This document shows, piece by piece, positions 32,287-40,085 of a stretch of DNA of 64,000 nt. A model generated the notes under the pieces. It did no database searches and was not told where the DNA came from. It saw only the letters and a list, made by a program, of their open reading frames with translations. The position numbers and the translations under genes were made by a program. The DNA comes from Hafnia alvei. GTDB taxonomy: Bacteria > Pseudomonadota > Gammaproteobacteria > Enterobacterales > Enterobacteriaceae. Every line of letters starts with the position of its first letter. Position 1 is the stretch's first letter. Where the stretch lies: contig NZ_OZ061315.1 in the NCBI RefSeq assembly GCF_964063325.1, positions 868,001 to 932,000 on the forward strand, written 5' to 3'.

Positions 32287-34914
32287 ATGAGCAAGAGTAC
32301 CGCTGAGATCCGTCAAGCGTTTCTCGATTTCTACCATAGCAAAGGACACCAGATCGTAGAGAGTAGTTCTCTGGTTCCGAATAACGACCCTACGTTGTTA
32401 TTCACCAATGCGGGTATGAACCAATTCAAGGATGTTTTCCTCGGCATCGATAAACGCAACTACAGCCGTGCAACAACGTCTCAACGTTGTGTGCGTGCAG
32501 GTGGTAAACATAACGATTTAGAAAACGTCGGTTATACCGCACGTCACCATACATTTTTCGAAATGCTGGGTAACTTCAGCTTCGGTGACTATTTCAAGCA
32601 TGATGCCATCCAGTTTGCATGGGAGCTGTTAACCGGTGAAAACTGGTTTAACCTGCCGAAAGAAAAACTGTGGGTGACCGTGTACGAAACCGACGATGAA
32701 GCCTTCAACATTTGGGCTGACGAAGTTGGCGTGCCACGCGAACGTATCATTCGCATTGGCGACAACAAAGGTGCTCCTTTTGCTTCAGATAACTTCTGGC
32801 AAATGGGGGATACCGGTCCTTGTGGTCCATGTACCGAGATTTTCTACGATCACGGTGACCACATCTGGGGTGGCCCTCCAGGAAGCGCTGAAGAAGATGG
32901 CGATCGTTATATTGAGATCTGGAACATCGTCTTCATGCAGTTCAACCGTCAGTCTGATGGCACCATGTTGCCGTTACCAAAACCGTCTGTTGATACCGGT
33001 ATGGGATTGGAGCGTATTGCCGCTGTTCTGCAACACGTTAATTCCAACTATGACATCGATCTGTTCCGTACGCTGATTGCCGAAACGGCAAAAGTGACCG
33101 GTGCCACCGATCTGTCTAGCAAGTCACTGCGCGTTATTGCTGACCATATTCGTTCTTGTGCGTTCTTGGTTTCCGACGGCGTACTGCCTTCGAACGAAGG
33201 CCGTGGCTATGTGCTGCGTCGTATTATCCGTCGTGCTGTGCGCCACGGTAATATGGTGGGCGCGAAAGAGACCTTCTTCTATAAGCTGGTTGCCCCACTG
33301 ATTGATGTGATGGGCTCTGCTGCTGATGAGCTGAAACGCCAACAGTCAATGGTTGAACAGGTTCTGAAAACTGAAGAAGAACAGTTTGCCCGCACTCTGG
33401 AACGCGGCTTAGCGCTGTTGGATGACGAGCTATCAAAGCTGACCGGCGATACGCTGGATGGTGATACGGCTTTCCGTTTGTACGATACCTACGGTTTCCC
33501 ACTGGATCTGACCGCTGACGTTTGCCGTGAGCGTAATTTGAAAGTCGATGAGATTGGCTTTGAACGTGCAATGGAAGAGCAGCGCCGTCGTGCGCGTGAG
33601 TCGAGCGGCTTCGGAGCAGACTATAACAGCATGATCCGTGTTGATAGCGCCTCTAAGTTCTCTGGTTATGATCATAACCAACAGCGTTCAAGCGTGACGG
33701 CATTGTTCCGTGATGGTCAGGCGGTTGACGTTCTGAATGCTGGCGAAGAAGGTGTGGTTATTCTAAACGAAACCCCATTCTATGCTGAATCCGGCGGTCA
33801 GGTCGGCGATAAAGGCGAACTGACAGCGCAAGGCGTGAGCTTTGTCGTAACCGATACTCAGAAGTATGGTCAAGCGATTGGACATCAGGGGAAAGTTGCA
33901 CAGGGTTCGTTGAAGGTGGGGGACAGCGTTGAGGCGACGATCGATGAAGCTCGTCGTAGCCGTATTCGTTTGAACCACTCAGCAACGCACTTACTGCATG
34001 CTGCTTTGCGTCAAGTGTTGGGCGATCATGTTTCTCAGAAAGGCTCATTGGTAAGCGATCGTAACCTGCGTTTCGATTTCTCTCATTTTGAAGCCATGAA
34101 ACCTGAACAGATTCGTCAGGTTGAAGATATCGTCAACGCTCAGGTTCGCCGCAATCTGCCGATCGAGACCAATATCATGGATCTCGATGAAGCCAAAGCG
34201 AAAGGCGCGATGGCATTGTTTGGTGAGAAGTACGATGAAAGCGTTCGTGTGCTGAGCATGGGTGATTTCTCCACCGAGCTGTGTGGCGGTACTCATGCGC
34301 GTCAGACCGGGGATATCGGCTTGTTCCGTATCACTTCTGAAGCGGGTACTGCGGCTGGCGTGCGTCGTATTGAAGCCGTAACAGGCGAAGGTGCGATTGC
34401 CGTTATGCATCAAGACGCCGACGCTTTACGTGAAGCTGCATCGTTAGTGAAGAGTGATGCTCATAGCGTTGCGGATAAAATCCGTGCCGTTATGGATAAA
34501 ACTCGCCAGCTGGAAAAAGAGCTGCAACAGCTTAAAGATCAGCAGGCCGCTCAGGAAAGTGCATCACTTTCCAGCAAAGCCGTTGATGTTAAAGGCGTTA
34601 AGCTTTTGGTAAGCCATCTGGATAACGTAGAAGCCAAAATGCTGCGCACGATGGTTGATGAGCTGAAGAATCAGCTTGGTTCTGGCGTTGTGGTTCTGGC
34701 AACTACCGCTGAAGGTAAAGTCAGCTTAGTCGCTGGTGTAACCAAAGACCTTACGGCCAAAGTGAAAGCGGGTGAGCTGATTGGTATGGTCGCTCAGCAG
34801 GTTGGTGGTAAAGGCGGTGGACGCCCTGATATGGCGATGGCAGGTGGTAGCGATGCTGCTGCATTACCTCAGGCGCTTGCAGGCGTTGAAGCTTGGGTTG
34901 CAGATAAGCTGTAA
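32287..34914 (+). CDS. alaS: alanyl-tRNA synthetase
   Basis: AlaS charges tRNA-Ala and edits mischarged Ser and Gly. The 875-residue protein (876 in E. coli) contains the class II catalytic domain at the N-terminus (SSSLVPNNDPTLLFTNAGMN, FFEMLGNFSFGDYFK). A tRNA-recognition middle part and the editing domain with SATHLLHAAL and CGGTHARQTGD zinc-type motifs (about 560-670) follow. A C-terminal coiled-coil and the Gly-rich domain GGKGGGRPDMAMAGG complete the protein. Confidence 0.98.
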   Translation: MSKSTAEIRQAFLDFYHSKGHQIVESSSLVPNNDPTLLFTNAGMNQFKDVFLGIDKRNYSRATTSQRCVRAGGKHNDLENVGYTARHHTFFEMLGNFSFGDYFKHDAIQFAWELLTGENWFNLPKEKLWVTVYETDDEAFNIWADEVGVPRERIIRIGDNKGAPFASDNFWQMGDTGPCGPCTEIFYDHGDHIWGGPPGSAEEDGDRYIEIWNIVFMQFNRQSDGTMLPLPKPSVDTGMGLERIAAVLQHVNSNYDIDLFRTLIAETAKVTGATDLSSKSLRVIADHIRSCAFLVSDGVLPSNEGRGYVLRRIIRRAVRHGNMVGAKETFFYKLVAPLIDVMGSAADELKRQQSMVEQVLKTEEEQFARTLERGLALLDDELSKLTGDTLDGDTAFRLYDTYGFPLDLTADVCRERNLKVDEIGFERAMEEQRRRARESSGFGADYNSMIRVDSASKFSGYDHNQQRSSVTALFRDGQAVDVLNAGEEGVVILNETPFYAESGGQVGDKGELTAQGVSFVVTDTQKYGQAIGHQGKVAQGSLKVGDSVEATIDEARRSRIRLNHSATHLLHAALRQVLGDHVSQKGSLVSDRNLRFDFSHFEAMKPEQIRQVEDIVNAQVRRNLPIETNIMDLDEAKAKGAMALFGEKYDESVRVLSMGDFSTELCGGTHARQTGDIGLFRITSEAGTAAGVRRIEAVTGEGAIAVMHQDADALREAASLVKSDAHSVADKIRAVMDKTRQLEKELQQLKDQQAAQESASLSSKAVDVKGVKLLVSHLDNVEAKMLRTMVDELKNQLGSGVVVLATTAEGKVSLVAGVTKDLTAKVKAGELIGMVAQQVGGKGGGRPDMAMAGGSDAAALPQALAGVEAWVADKL

Positions 34915-34934
34915 CTTAAGGTAGTTCAAAAAAC

Positions 34935-34970
34935 AAACGCCATATCTTATTGTCAGGTATGGCGTTTTTT
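34935..34970 (+). terminator. alaS terminator
   Basis: A 10-bp perfect stem (AAACGCCATA at 34935-34944 and TATGGCGTTT at 34958-34967) with a continuing T run follows the alaS stop by 20 bases. Confidence 0.88.
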
Positions 34971-35158
34971 GTTTTTTAGTTAACGTGCTTGTTATAAAAA
35001 TTACTACGGTGTATACCTTTTGGACTAAACTTGTACATACAGTGTGGACCAGCCTAATCTGCTTACACATTATGAACTTGTTATAGGTACAATAGATGAC
35101 GGATAATGGCGGGGAAGCTGAGAGACCCGACTCTAATTAATCTTTCAAGGAGCAAAGA

Positions 35159-35344
35159 ATGCTAATTTTGACTCGTCGAGTGGGTGAAACCCTCATGATT
35201 GGTGATGAGGTAACGGTCACTGTATTAGGTGTTAAAGGAAACCAAGTTCGCATCGGTGTAAATGCTCCGAAAGAGGTTTCTGTCCATCGTGAAGAAATTT
35301 ACCAACGTATTCAGGCCGAAAAGTCTCAACAGACGACTTACTAG
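35159..35344 (+). CDS. csrA: carbon storage regulator CsrA
   Basis: CsrA is a homodimeric RNA-binding protein that represses translation at GGA motifs and controls glycogen, biofilm and motility genes. The 61 residues match E. coli CsrA almost exactly, with differences only in the last few positions (QQTTY). An AAGGAGC site precedes the ATG. The alaS-csrA-serV-argV order is conserved with E. coli. Confidence 0.98.
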   Translation: MLILTRRVGETLMIGDEVTVTVLGVKGNQVRIGVNAPKEVSVHREEIYQRIQAEKSQQTTY

Positions 35345-35610
35345 TCCTAGTGTAGCGTCTCGCATCATTGCGGGGCGCTAACGCTAAATCAGTTATTTGC
35401 GCTCTAAACTCCCTCTGCTATACCCTCATTTTCAACTTTCTTTCGTTTTATCTTTCTCCAGACCGCTTCTTTTCGTTTTTTCTGTCTATCCATTTTTAGA
35501 TTTAAGCTGAGCTATACGCTGATTTCGTGATTATTAAATCAACAGCTTGCCTTAAAATCGCGCTTTTTGTCTGTGTTTTACACAAACGAATCAGAGTCTC
35601 GAAAAAATGT

Positions 35611-35638
35611 TTGACTTATAAACCCCAGAAAGTAATAT
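35611..35638 (+). promoter_or_regulatory. promoter of the tRNA-Ser/tRNA-Arg operon
   Basis: TTGACT (35611-35616) and TAATAT (35633-35638) are 16 bases apart. They are followed by a GC-rich discriminator (GTGCGCC), as expected for a stringently controlled stable-RNA promoter. The other 250 bases after csrA show no gene. Confidence 0.8.
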
Positions 35639-35703
35639 GTGCGCCACGCAGTGCCGATGAGCTTAAACAAAGTTAGTCAGCACGCATCGAAAGATATGCG
35701 TAA

Positions 35704-35796
35704 GGTGAGGTGGCCGAGAGGCTGAAGGCGCTCCCCTGCTAAGGGAGTATGCGGTCAAAAGCTGCATCCGGGGTTCGAATCCCCGCCTCACCGCCA
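35704..35796 (+). tRNA. serV: tRNA-Ser (GCT)
   Basis: The 93-nt sequence folds as a class II tRNA with a long variable arm. The anticodon GCT is in the CCTGCTAAG loop, and the CCA end is encoded. It heads the tRNA operon, as serV does in E. coli. Confidence 0.97.
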
Positions 35797-35800
35797 TTTT

Positions 35801-35877
35801 GCACCCATAGCTCAGCTGGATAGAGTACTCGGCTACGAACCGAGCGGTCGGAAGTTCGAATCTTCCTGGGTGCACCA
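35801..35877 (+). tRNA. tRNA-Arg (ACG), copy 1
   Basis: The 77-nt cloverleaf has anticodon ACG (loop CTACGAA), whose A34 is converted to inosine in bacteria. The CCA end is encoded. It is identical to the three copies that follow. Confidence 0.97.
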
Positions 35878-35931
35878 TATTTTGTTGTGATGCAGTGATT
35901 TATCAGCGTCGCGATATCAGCAGTATCCTGT

Positions 35932-36008
35932 GCACCCATAGCTCAGCTGGATAGAGTACTCGGCTACGAACCGAGCGGTCGGAAGTTCGAATCTTCCTGG
36001 GTGCACCA
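35932..36008 (+). tRNA. tRNA-Arg (ACG), copy 2
   Basis: This is an identical 77-nt copy with encoded CCA. It begins a run of three copies spaced exactly 132 bases apart. Confidence 0.97.
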
Positions 36009-36063
36009 TTATTGATTGTGGTGCTAAAGATTTACCAGCGTCACGATATCAGCAGTATCCTGT

Positions 36064-36140
36064 GCACCCATAGCTCAGCTGGATAGAGTACTCGGCTACG
36101 AACCGAGCGGTCGGAAGTTCGAATCTTCCTGGGTGCACCA
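36064..36140 (+). tRNA. tRNA-Arg (ACG), copy 3
   Basis: This is an identical 77-nt copy with encoded CCA. The spacers before and after it are identical to each other. Confidence 0.97.
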
Positions 36141-36195
36141 TTATTGATTGTGGTGCTAAAGATTTACCAGCGTCACGATATCAGCAGTATCCTGT

Positions 36196-36272
36196 GCACC
36201 CATAGCTCAGCTGGATAGAGTACTCGGCTACGAACCGAGCGGTCGGAAGTTCGAATCTTCCTGGGTGCACCA
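36196..36272 (+). tRNA. tRNA-Arg (ACG), copy 4
   Basis: This is an identical 77-nt copy with encoded CCA, the last intact gene of the cluster. Its 3' end and trailer are partly repeated 139 bases downstream. Confidence 0.97.
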
Positions 36273-36393
36273 TATTTCACAATACTTATCGCAGATGCAG
36301 AATTGCATAGTGATTAAGTGTTGGCGGTAGCACAAAGGATGATAACGTTGCTTTAGCAAAACGGCCCGCAGGGCGAAACGCTTGCGTTGAGTC

Positions 36394-36416
36394 ATCTTCC
36401 TGAGTGCACCATATTT
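36394..36416 (+). repeat. partial duplicate of the tRNA-Arg 3' end
   Basis: These 23 bases match 36255-36277 (T-arm strand, acceptor 3' strand, CCA and trailer) with one mismatch. No matching 5' half lies before them, so this is not a functional tRNA. It is either a decayed fifth copy or the far attachment-like scar of a lost element. The rest of the 436-bp gap to yqaB holds only the operon terminator and the yqaB promoter region. Confidence 0.65.
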
Positions 36417-36523
36417 GGTTTTTCTGATGTAACATACCTTGTCGTATGATAGTCAGAGAGACTGATGACACTAAGAGAGTGAGGCGCTTGCGCCGAATAA
36501 CCTCCCAAATATGTCATCTTAAG

Positions 36524-36550
36524 ACCTCGTCATTGACGGGGTTTTTTTTT
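36524..36550 (+). terminator. terminator of the tRNA operon
   Basis: An 8-bp stem (ACCTCGTC at 36524-36531 and GACGGGGT at 36535-36542, with one G-U) is followed by nine T. It lies past all the tRNAs. Confidence 0.88.
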
Positions 36551-36708
36551 ATCTAAAATCCACTGTGCGTAGTATTTTTCAGCTCAATTTTTCTTCATAT
36601 CCATTGGCTTTTCAATTAATTCCTCCTGAAACTCTCAGAGCGACAACGTAATAGCTTTGCGTTAAAGTAACCTTCCATATATTCACCATCGTTACGGAGC
36701 TGCAATCA

Positions 36709-37275
36709 ATGTACGATCGCTTTCAAGGACTGATTTTTGATATGGACGGCACTCTACTCGACACCGAGCCGACGCATCGTCTGGCTTGGCGGCAGGTACT
36801 TTCCCAATACGGAATGACCTACGATGAACATGCGATGGTGGCACTGAATGGCTCTCCAACTTGGCGTATTGCCCAGGTCATTATAGAAAATAACCAAGCA
36901 GATATGGATCCACATCATCTTGCCGCATTGAAAACGGCTGCGGTAGAAGCCATGTTACTGGATAGCGTAACGCCGCTTCCGTTGATCGATGTGGTGCGAG
37001 CCTATAAAGGCAAAAGGCCGATGGCAGTGGGAACTGGGAGTGAACACCGGATGGCAGATGCATTGTTGCGCCATTTGGGGCTGCGTGATTGTTTTCAAGC
37101 GATCGTCGGTGCCGATGATGTTAAGCGGCATAAGCCTGAACCAGACACATTCTTACGTTGTGCGGAGCTTATCGGCGTCGCGCCTAAAGATTGTGTTGTG
37201 TTCGAAGATGCTGACTTTGGCATTCAAGCCGCTCAAAGCGCCAATATGGCGTGGGTTGACGTGCGCAAGTTGTAA
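36709..37275 (+). CDS. yqaB: fructose-1-phosphate phosphatase YqaB (HAD family)
   Basis: YqaB is a HAD-superfamily sugar phosphatase that acts on fructose 1-phosphate and 6-phosphogluconate in E. coli. The 188 residues equal the E. coli length. The nucleophile motif FDMDGTLLDTEP (about 10-21), a Thr in motif II, Lys in HKPEPDTFL and the acidic pair in VVFEDADFG are all present. The stop overlaps the start of yqaA (TAATG). Confidence 0.95.
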   Translation: MYDRFQGLIFDMDGTLLDTEPTHRLAWRQVLSQYGMTYDEHAMVALNGSPTWRIAQVIIENNQADMDPHHLAALKTAAVEAMLLDSVTPLPLIDVVRAYKGKRPMAVGTGSEHRMADALLRHLGLRDCFQAIVGADDVKRHKPEPDTFLRCAELIGVAPKDCVVFEDADFGIQAAQSANMAWVDVRKL

Positions 37276-37703
37276 TGAGTTCTCTCCTGACATTAGGCGC
37301 TATGTTTGCCAGTAGCTTCACTAGCGCGACGCTATTGCCTGGAAATTCAGAAATTGTTTTAACTGCCTTGCTGTTAGCGGGGCAGGTTTCTCCGTGGTGG
37401 TTAGTGCTGACAGCGATTGTTGGCAATATTCTGGGCGGATTAACAAATGTCATCATTGGTCGTCTGCTGCCGGACATGAAACCGCAGCGGGGGTTACAGC
37501 TGTCGTTACGCTGGTTACAACGCTATGGCGCGGTAACATTGTTGCTCAGTTGGGTGCCTATCATTGGTGATTTACTCTGTGTGTTAGCAGGTTGGCTGCG
37601 AATGCCGTGGGTACCCGTGGCGCTTTATCTCAGTATTGGGAAAGCGGTACGTTATGTGGTGTTAGCATGGCTGACGCTACAGGGTATGTCATGGTGGTCA
37701 TAA
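37275..37703 (+). CDS. yqaA: inner-membrane protein YqaA (VTT/DedA-related)
   Basis: The 142-residue protein has three or four hydrophobic segments and the related-to-DedA pattern around GNSEIVLTALLLAG and GNILGGLTNVIIGR. Length and sequence match E. coli YqaA, whose function is not known. It is translationally coupled to yqaB, and gshA follows 70 bases later in the same direction. Confidence 0.93.
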   Translation: MSSLLTLGAMFASSFTSATLLPGNSEIVLTALLLAGQVSPWWLVLTAIVGNILGGLTNVIIGRLLPDMKPQRGLQLSLRWLQRYGAVTLLLSWVPIIGDLLCVLAGWLRMPWVPVALYLSIGKAVRYVVLAWLTLQGMSWWS

Positions 37704-37773
37704 GCGAGAGTGGAAACGCTCAGCGGCAGAACATGAATGCTGGCAGTTATTATTTGATTAGCGGGAGGTCGAC

Positions 37774-39345
37774 TTGATCCCGGACGTATCTAAAGCACTG
37801 ACTTGGCTGGAGTCGCATCCAGATGCCCTTAACGGAATTCGACGCGGAATTGAGCGTGAAACGCTCCGCGTAACGCCTGAGGGCCAATTGGCCGCTTCTG
37901 GTCACCCAGAGATATTGGGTAAAGCGTTGACTCATCCTTGGATAACCACTGACTTTGCCGAGTCTTTGCTGGAGTTTATTACTCCAGTCGATCCCAGCAT
38001 CGATCACATGCTCTCCTTCTTAACGGATATTCATCGCTATGTAGCTCGCAATTTGGGCTCAGAGCGTATGTGGCCAATGAGCATGCCGTGCTTTATCAAT
38101 AAAGAAGAAGATATTGTACTGGCGCAGTATGGGTCATCTAACGTTGGTCGATTTAAAACGTTGTACCGCGAAGGTTTGAAGAATCGCTACGGTGCGCTGA
38201 TGCAAACCATTTCTGGTGTGCATTATAACTTCTCGCTGCCTATTGATTTTTGGCGTGCATGGGCTGGTGTTGAAGATGCCGAAAGTGGTAAAGAGCAGAT
38301 CTCCGCGGGATATTTCCGCCTGATCCGCAACTATTACCGCTTTGGCTGGGTGATCCCATATCTGTTTGGTGCCTCGCCGGCAATCTGTTCATCGTTCTTG
38401 AACGGTCGTGAGACCAATATTCCATTCGAGCGCGATGGGCATATGCTGTATCTGCCTTATGCGACCTCGCTGCGTTTGAGTGATTTAGGTTACACCAATA
38501 AATCGCAGAATGATTTGGGTATCACGTTCAACAATCTGCCTGACTATGTCACCGCGCTGAAAAAAGCGATTCATACACCATCTCCTGAGTTTGCTAAGCT
38601 TGGTGTAAAGGTCGATGGTCATTATCGCCAGCTCAATGCCAACGTTTTGCAGATTGAAAATGAACTCTACGCACCGATTCGCCCAAAACGTGTCACTAAA
38701 GGCGATGAGTCTCCGTCCGATGCGCTGTTGCGTGGCGGCATTGAATATATAGAAGTGCGCTCTCTGGATATCAATCCATTTACGGCCATTGGCGTGAATG
38801 CTGAGCAGTCACGCTTCTTGGATCTTTTCCTGATTTGGTGTGTACTGGCTGATGCGCCTGAAATGAGCAGCGATGAACTGCTGTGTACGCGTAAAAACTG
38901 GAACCGCGTGATCCTTGAAGGGCGTAAGCCTGGCCAAACTATTGGTATTGGCTGTGATACTGAGCGTCAGCCACTTGCTAAAGTAGGCAAGGAGCTGTTT
39001 GCGGATTTACAACGCGTTGCTGAAGTATTAGATAGCATCAATGGGAATAAGCAATATCAGCAAGTTTGCACTAAGCTGGTAGCCTGTTTTGAAGATGCTT
39101 CATTGACCTATTCTGCTCAGGTACTGGAGCAGATGAAAGAAAAAGGCGTGGGTGGATTTGGTCGTGAACTTTCCGAACGTTATCGCGAACAGTTGAGCTC
39201 AGAGCCATTGGAAGTGTTAACCGAAGAACAGTTACAGCAGCAGGTGGAAGCATCGATTAAACGTCAGGCCGCTATGGAAGCTCAGGATTCAATGCCGGGT
39301 GCTATGGGGTTTGAAGAGTATCTGCATTTACACGCTGGGCGCTAG
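37774..39345 (+). CDS. gshA: glutamate-cysteine ligase GshA
   Basis: GshA joins glutamate and cysteine using ATP, the first and rate-limiting step of glutathione synthesis. The 523-residue protein (518 in E. coli) starts with TTG, as in E. coli, where the same MIPDVS N-terminus is used; a GGGAGG site supports it. Conserved blocks include RRGIERETLRV (metal-binding Glu), TISGVHYNFSLP, and the IENELYAPIRPKR and IEYIEVRSLDINPF segments. Confidence 0.97.
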   Translation: MIPDVSKALTWLESHPDALNGIRRGIERETLRVTPEGQLAASGHPEILGKALTHPWITTDFAESLLEFITPVDPSIDHMLSFLTDIHRYVARNLGSERMWPMSMPCFINKEEDIVLAQYGSSNVGRFKTLYREGLKNRYGALMQTISGVHYNFSLPIDFWRAWAGVEDAESGKEQISAGYFRLIRNYYRFGWVIPYLFGASPAICSSFLNGRETNIPFERDGHMLYLPYATSLRLSDLGYTNKSQNDLGITFNNLPDYVTALKKAIHTPSPEFAKLGVKVDGHYRQLNANVLQIENELYAPIRPKRVTKGDESPSDALLRGGIEYIEVRSLDINPFTAIGVNAEQSRFLDLFLIWCVLADAPEMSSDELLCTRKNWNRVILEGRKPGQTIGIGCDTERQPLAKVGKELFADLQRVAEVLDSINGNKQYQQVCTKLVACFEDASLTYSAQVLEQMKEKGVGGFGRELSERYREQLSSEPLEVLTEEQLQQQVEASIKRQAAMEAQDSMPGAMGFEEYLHLHAGR

Positions 39346-39350
39346 AAAAG

Positions 39351-39423
39351 AAAAAGGCCACAATACCTGTGGCCAAAATAGCATCTCTGTAGCAGGGATG
39401 ATGATAACAAATGCGCGTCTTTC
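39351..39423 (-). ncRNA. micA: MicA small regulatory RNA
   Basis: On the minus strand the sequence starts GAAAGACGCGCATTTGTTAT, the first 20 bases of E. coli MicA. It continues with the same ATCATCATCCCTG seed region and ends in a GGCCACA/TGTGGCC terminator with five T. The locus between gshA and luxS on the opposite strand is the same as in E. coli. MicA is an Hfq-dependent repressor of ompA and other envelope mRNAs. Upstream GAAACCTT and TCTGA, 15 bases apart, resemble a sigma-E promoter. Confidence 0.93.
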
Positions 39424-39502
39424 ATATATTCAGACTCGCTGAGTTAGAAAAGGTTTCATTAAACCAAAAAAAAATTCATTTTTTTTATGAGGAGGTGACG
39501 AA

Positions 39503-40018
39503 ATGCCACTACTGGATAGCTTCACTGTAGACCATACGCGTATGGCGGCACCTGCGGTGCGTGTAGCAAAAAATATGAAAACCCCGCACGGCGACAACAT
39601 CACGGTCTTCGATTTGCGTTTTTGTCACCCGAACCAAGAGATCTTGCCTGAGCGCGGTATCCATACTCTTGAACATCTATTTGCTGGTTTCATGCGCGAT
39701 CATCTGAACGGTAACGGCGTGGAGATTATCGATATCTCTCCAATGGGCTGCCGTACCGGTTTCTACATGAGCTTGATTGGTACGCCAGAAGAGTCTCGCG
39801 TGGCTAATGCGTGGAAAGCGGCTATGGAAGATGTGCTGAAGGTGACTGACCAGCGTAAAATTCCTGAACTCAATGAATATCAGTGCGGAACCTATTCCAT
39901 GCACTCATTGCAGGAAGCGCATGAAATTGCTCGTCATATCCTAGAGAAAGGCGTTGGAGTTAACCATAACGACGATCTCGCCCTGCCTAAAGAAAAACTG
40001 GCTGAGCTGCATATTTAG
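39503..40018 (+). CDS. luxS: S-ribosylhomocysteine lyase LuxS
   Basis: LuxS cleaves S-ribosylhomocysteine to homocysteine and DPD, the precursor of autoinducer 2. The 171 residues equal the E. coli length. The metal ligands His54 and His58 (HTLEHLF) and Cys128 (YQCGTYS) and the catalytic Cys84 (GCRTGFYMS) are all present. A strong AGGAGGTG site precedes the ATG. The antisense-oriented MicA gene lies just upstream. Confidence 0.98.
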   Translation: MPLLDSFTVDHTRMAAPAVRVAKNMKTPHGDNITVFDLRFCHPNQEILPERGIHTLEHLFAGFMRDHLNGNGVEIIDISPMGCRTGFYMSLIGTPEESRVANAWKAAMEDVLKVTDQRKIPELNEYQCGTYSMHSLQEAHEIARHILEKGVGVNHNDDLALPKEKLAELHI

Positions 40019-40043
40019 TCTCGTTTCTCTGAACGCAAGACAC

Positions 40044-40070
40044 AAAAAAGGCGCTGAATGCGCCTTTTTT
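40044..40070. terminator. bidirectional terminator between luxS and yfjD
   Basis: GGCGC-TGAAT-GCGCC with six A on the left and six T on the right lies between the convergent luxS and yfjD genes and can serve both. Confidence 0.85.
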
Positions 40071-40085
40071 AATGGGGGAATTGGG

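Larger units (their letters stand above)
35932..36272 (+). repeat. 132-bp tandem repeat of tRNA-Arg plus spacer
   Basis: Copies 2, 3 and 4 start at 35932, 36064 and 36196. The 55-base spacers (36009-36063 and 36141-36195) are identical, and the spacer before copy 2 is a close variant. This indicates recent duplication by unequal recombination. Confidence 0.9.

Noticed and set aside
35663..35939. Minus-strand open frames of 66-71 codons over the tRNA genes
   Set aside because: They are antisense to tRNA-Ser and tRNA-Arg and are a common false gene call.
35801..36272. Regularly spaced repeats of 77 bp as a CRISPR array
   Set aside because: The repeats are complete tRNA-Arg cloverleaves and the spacers are themselves repeated.
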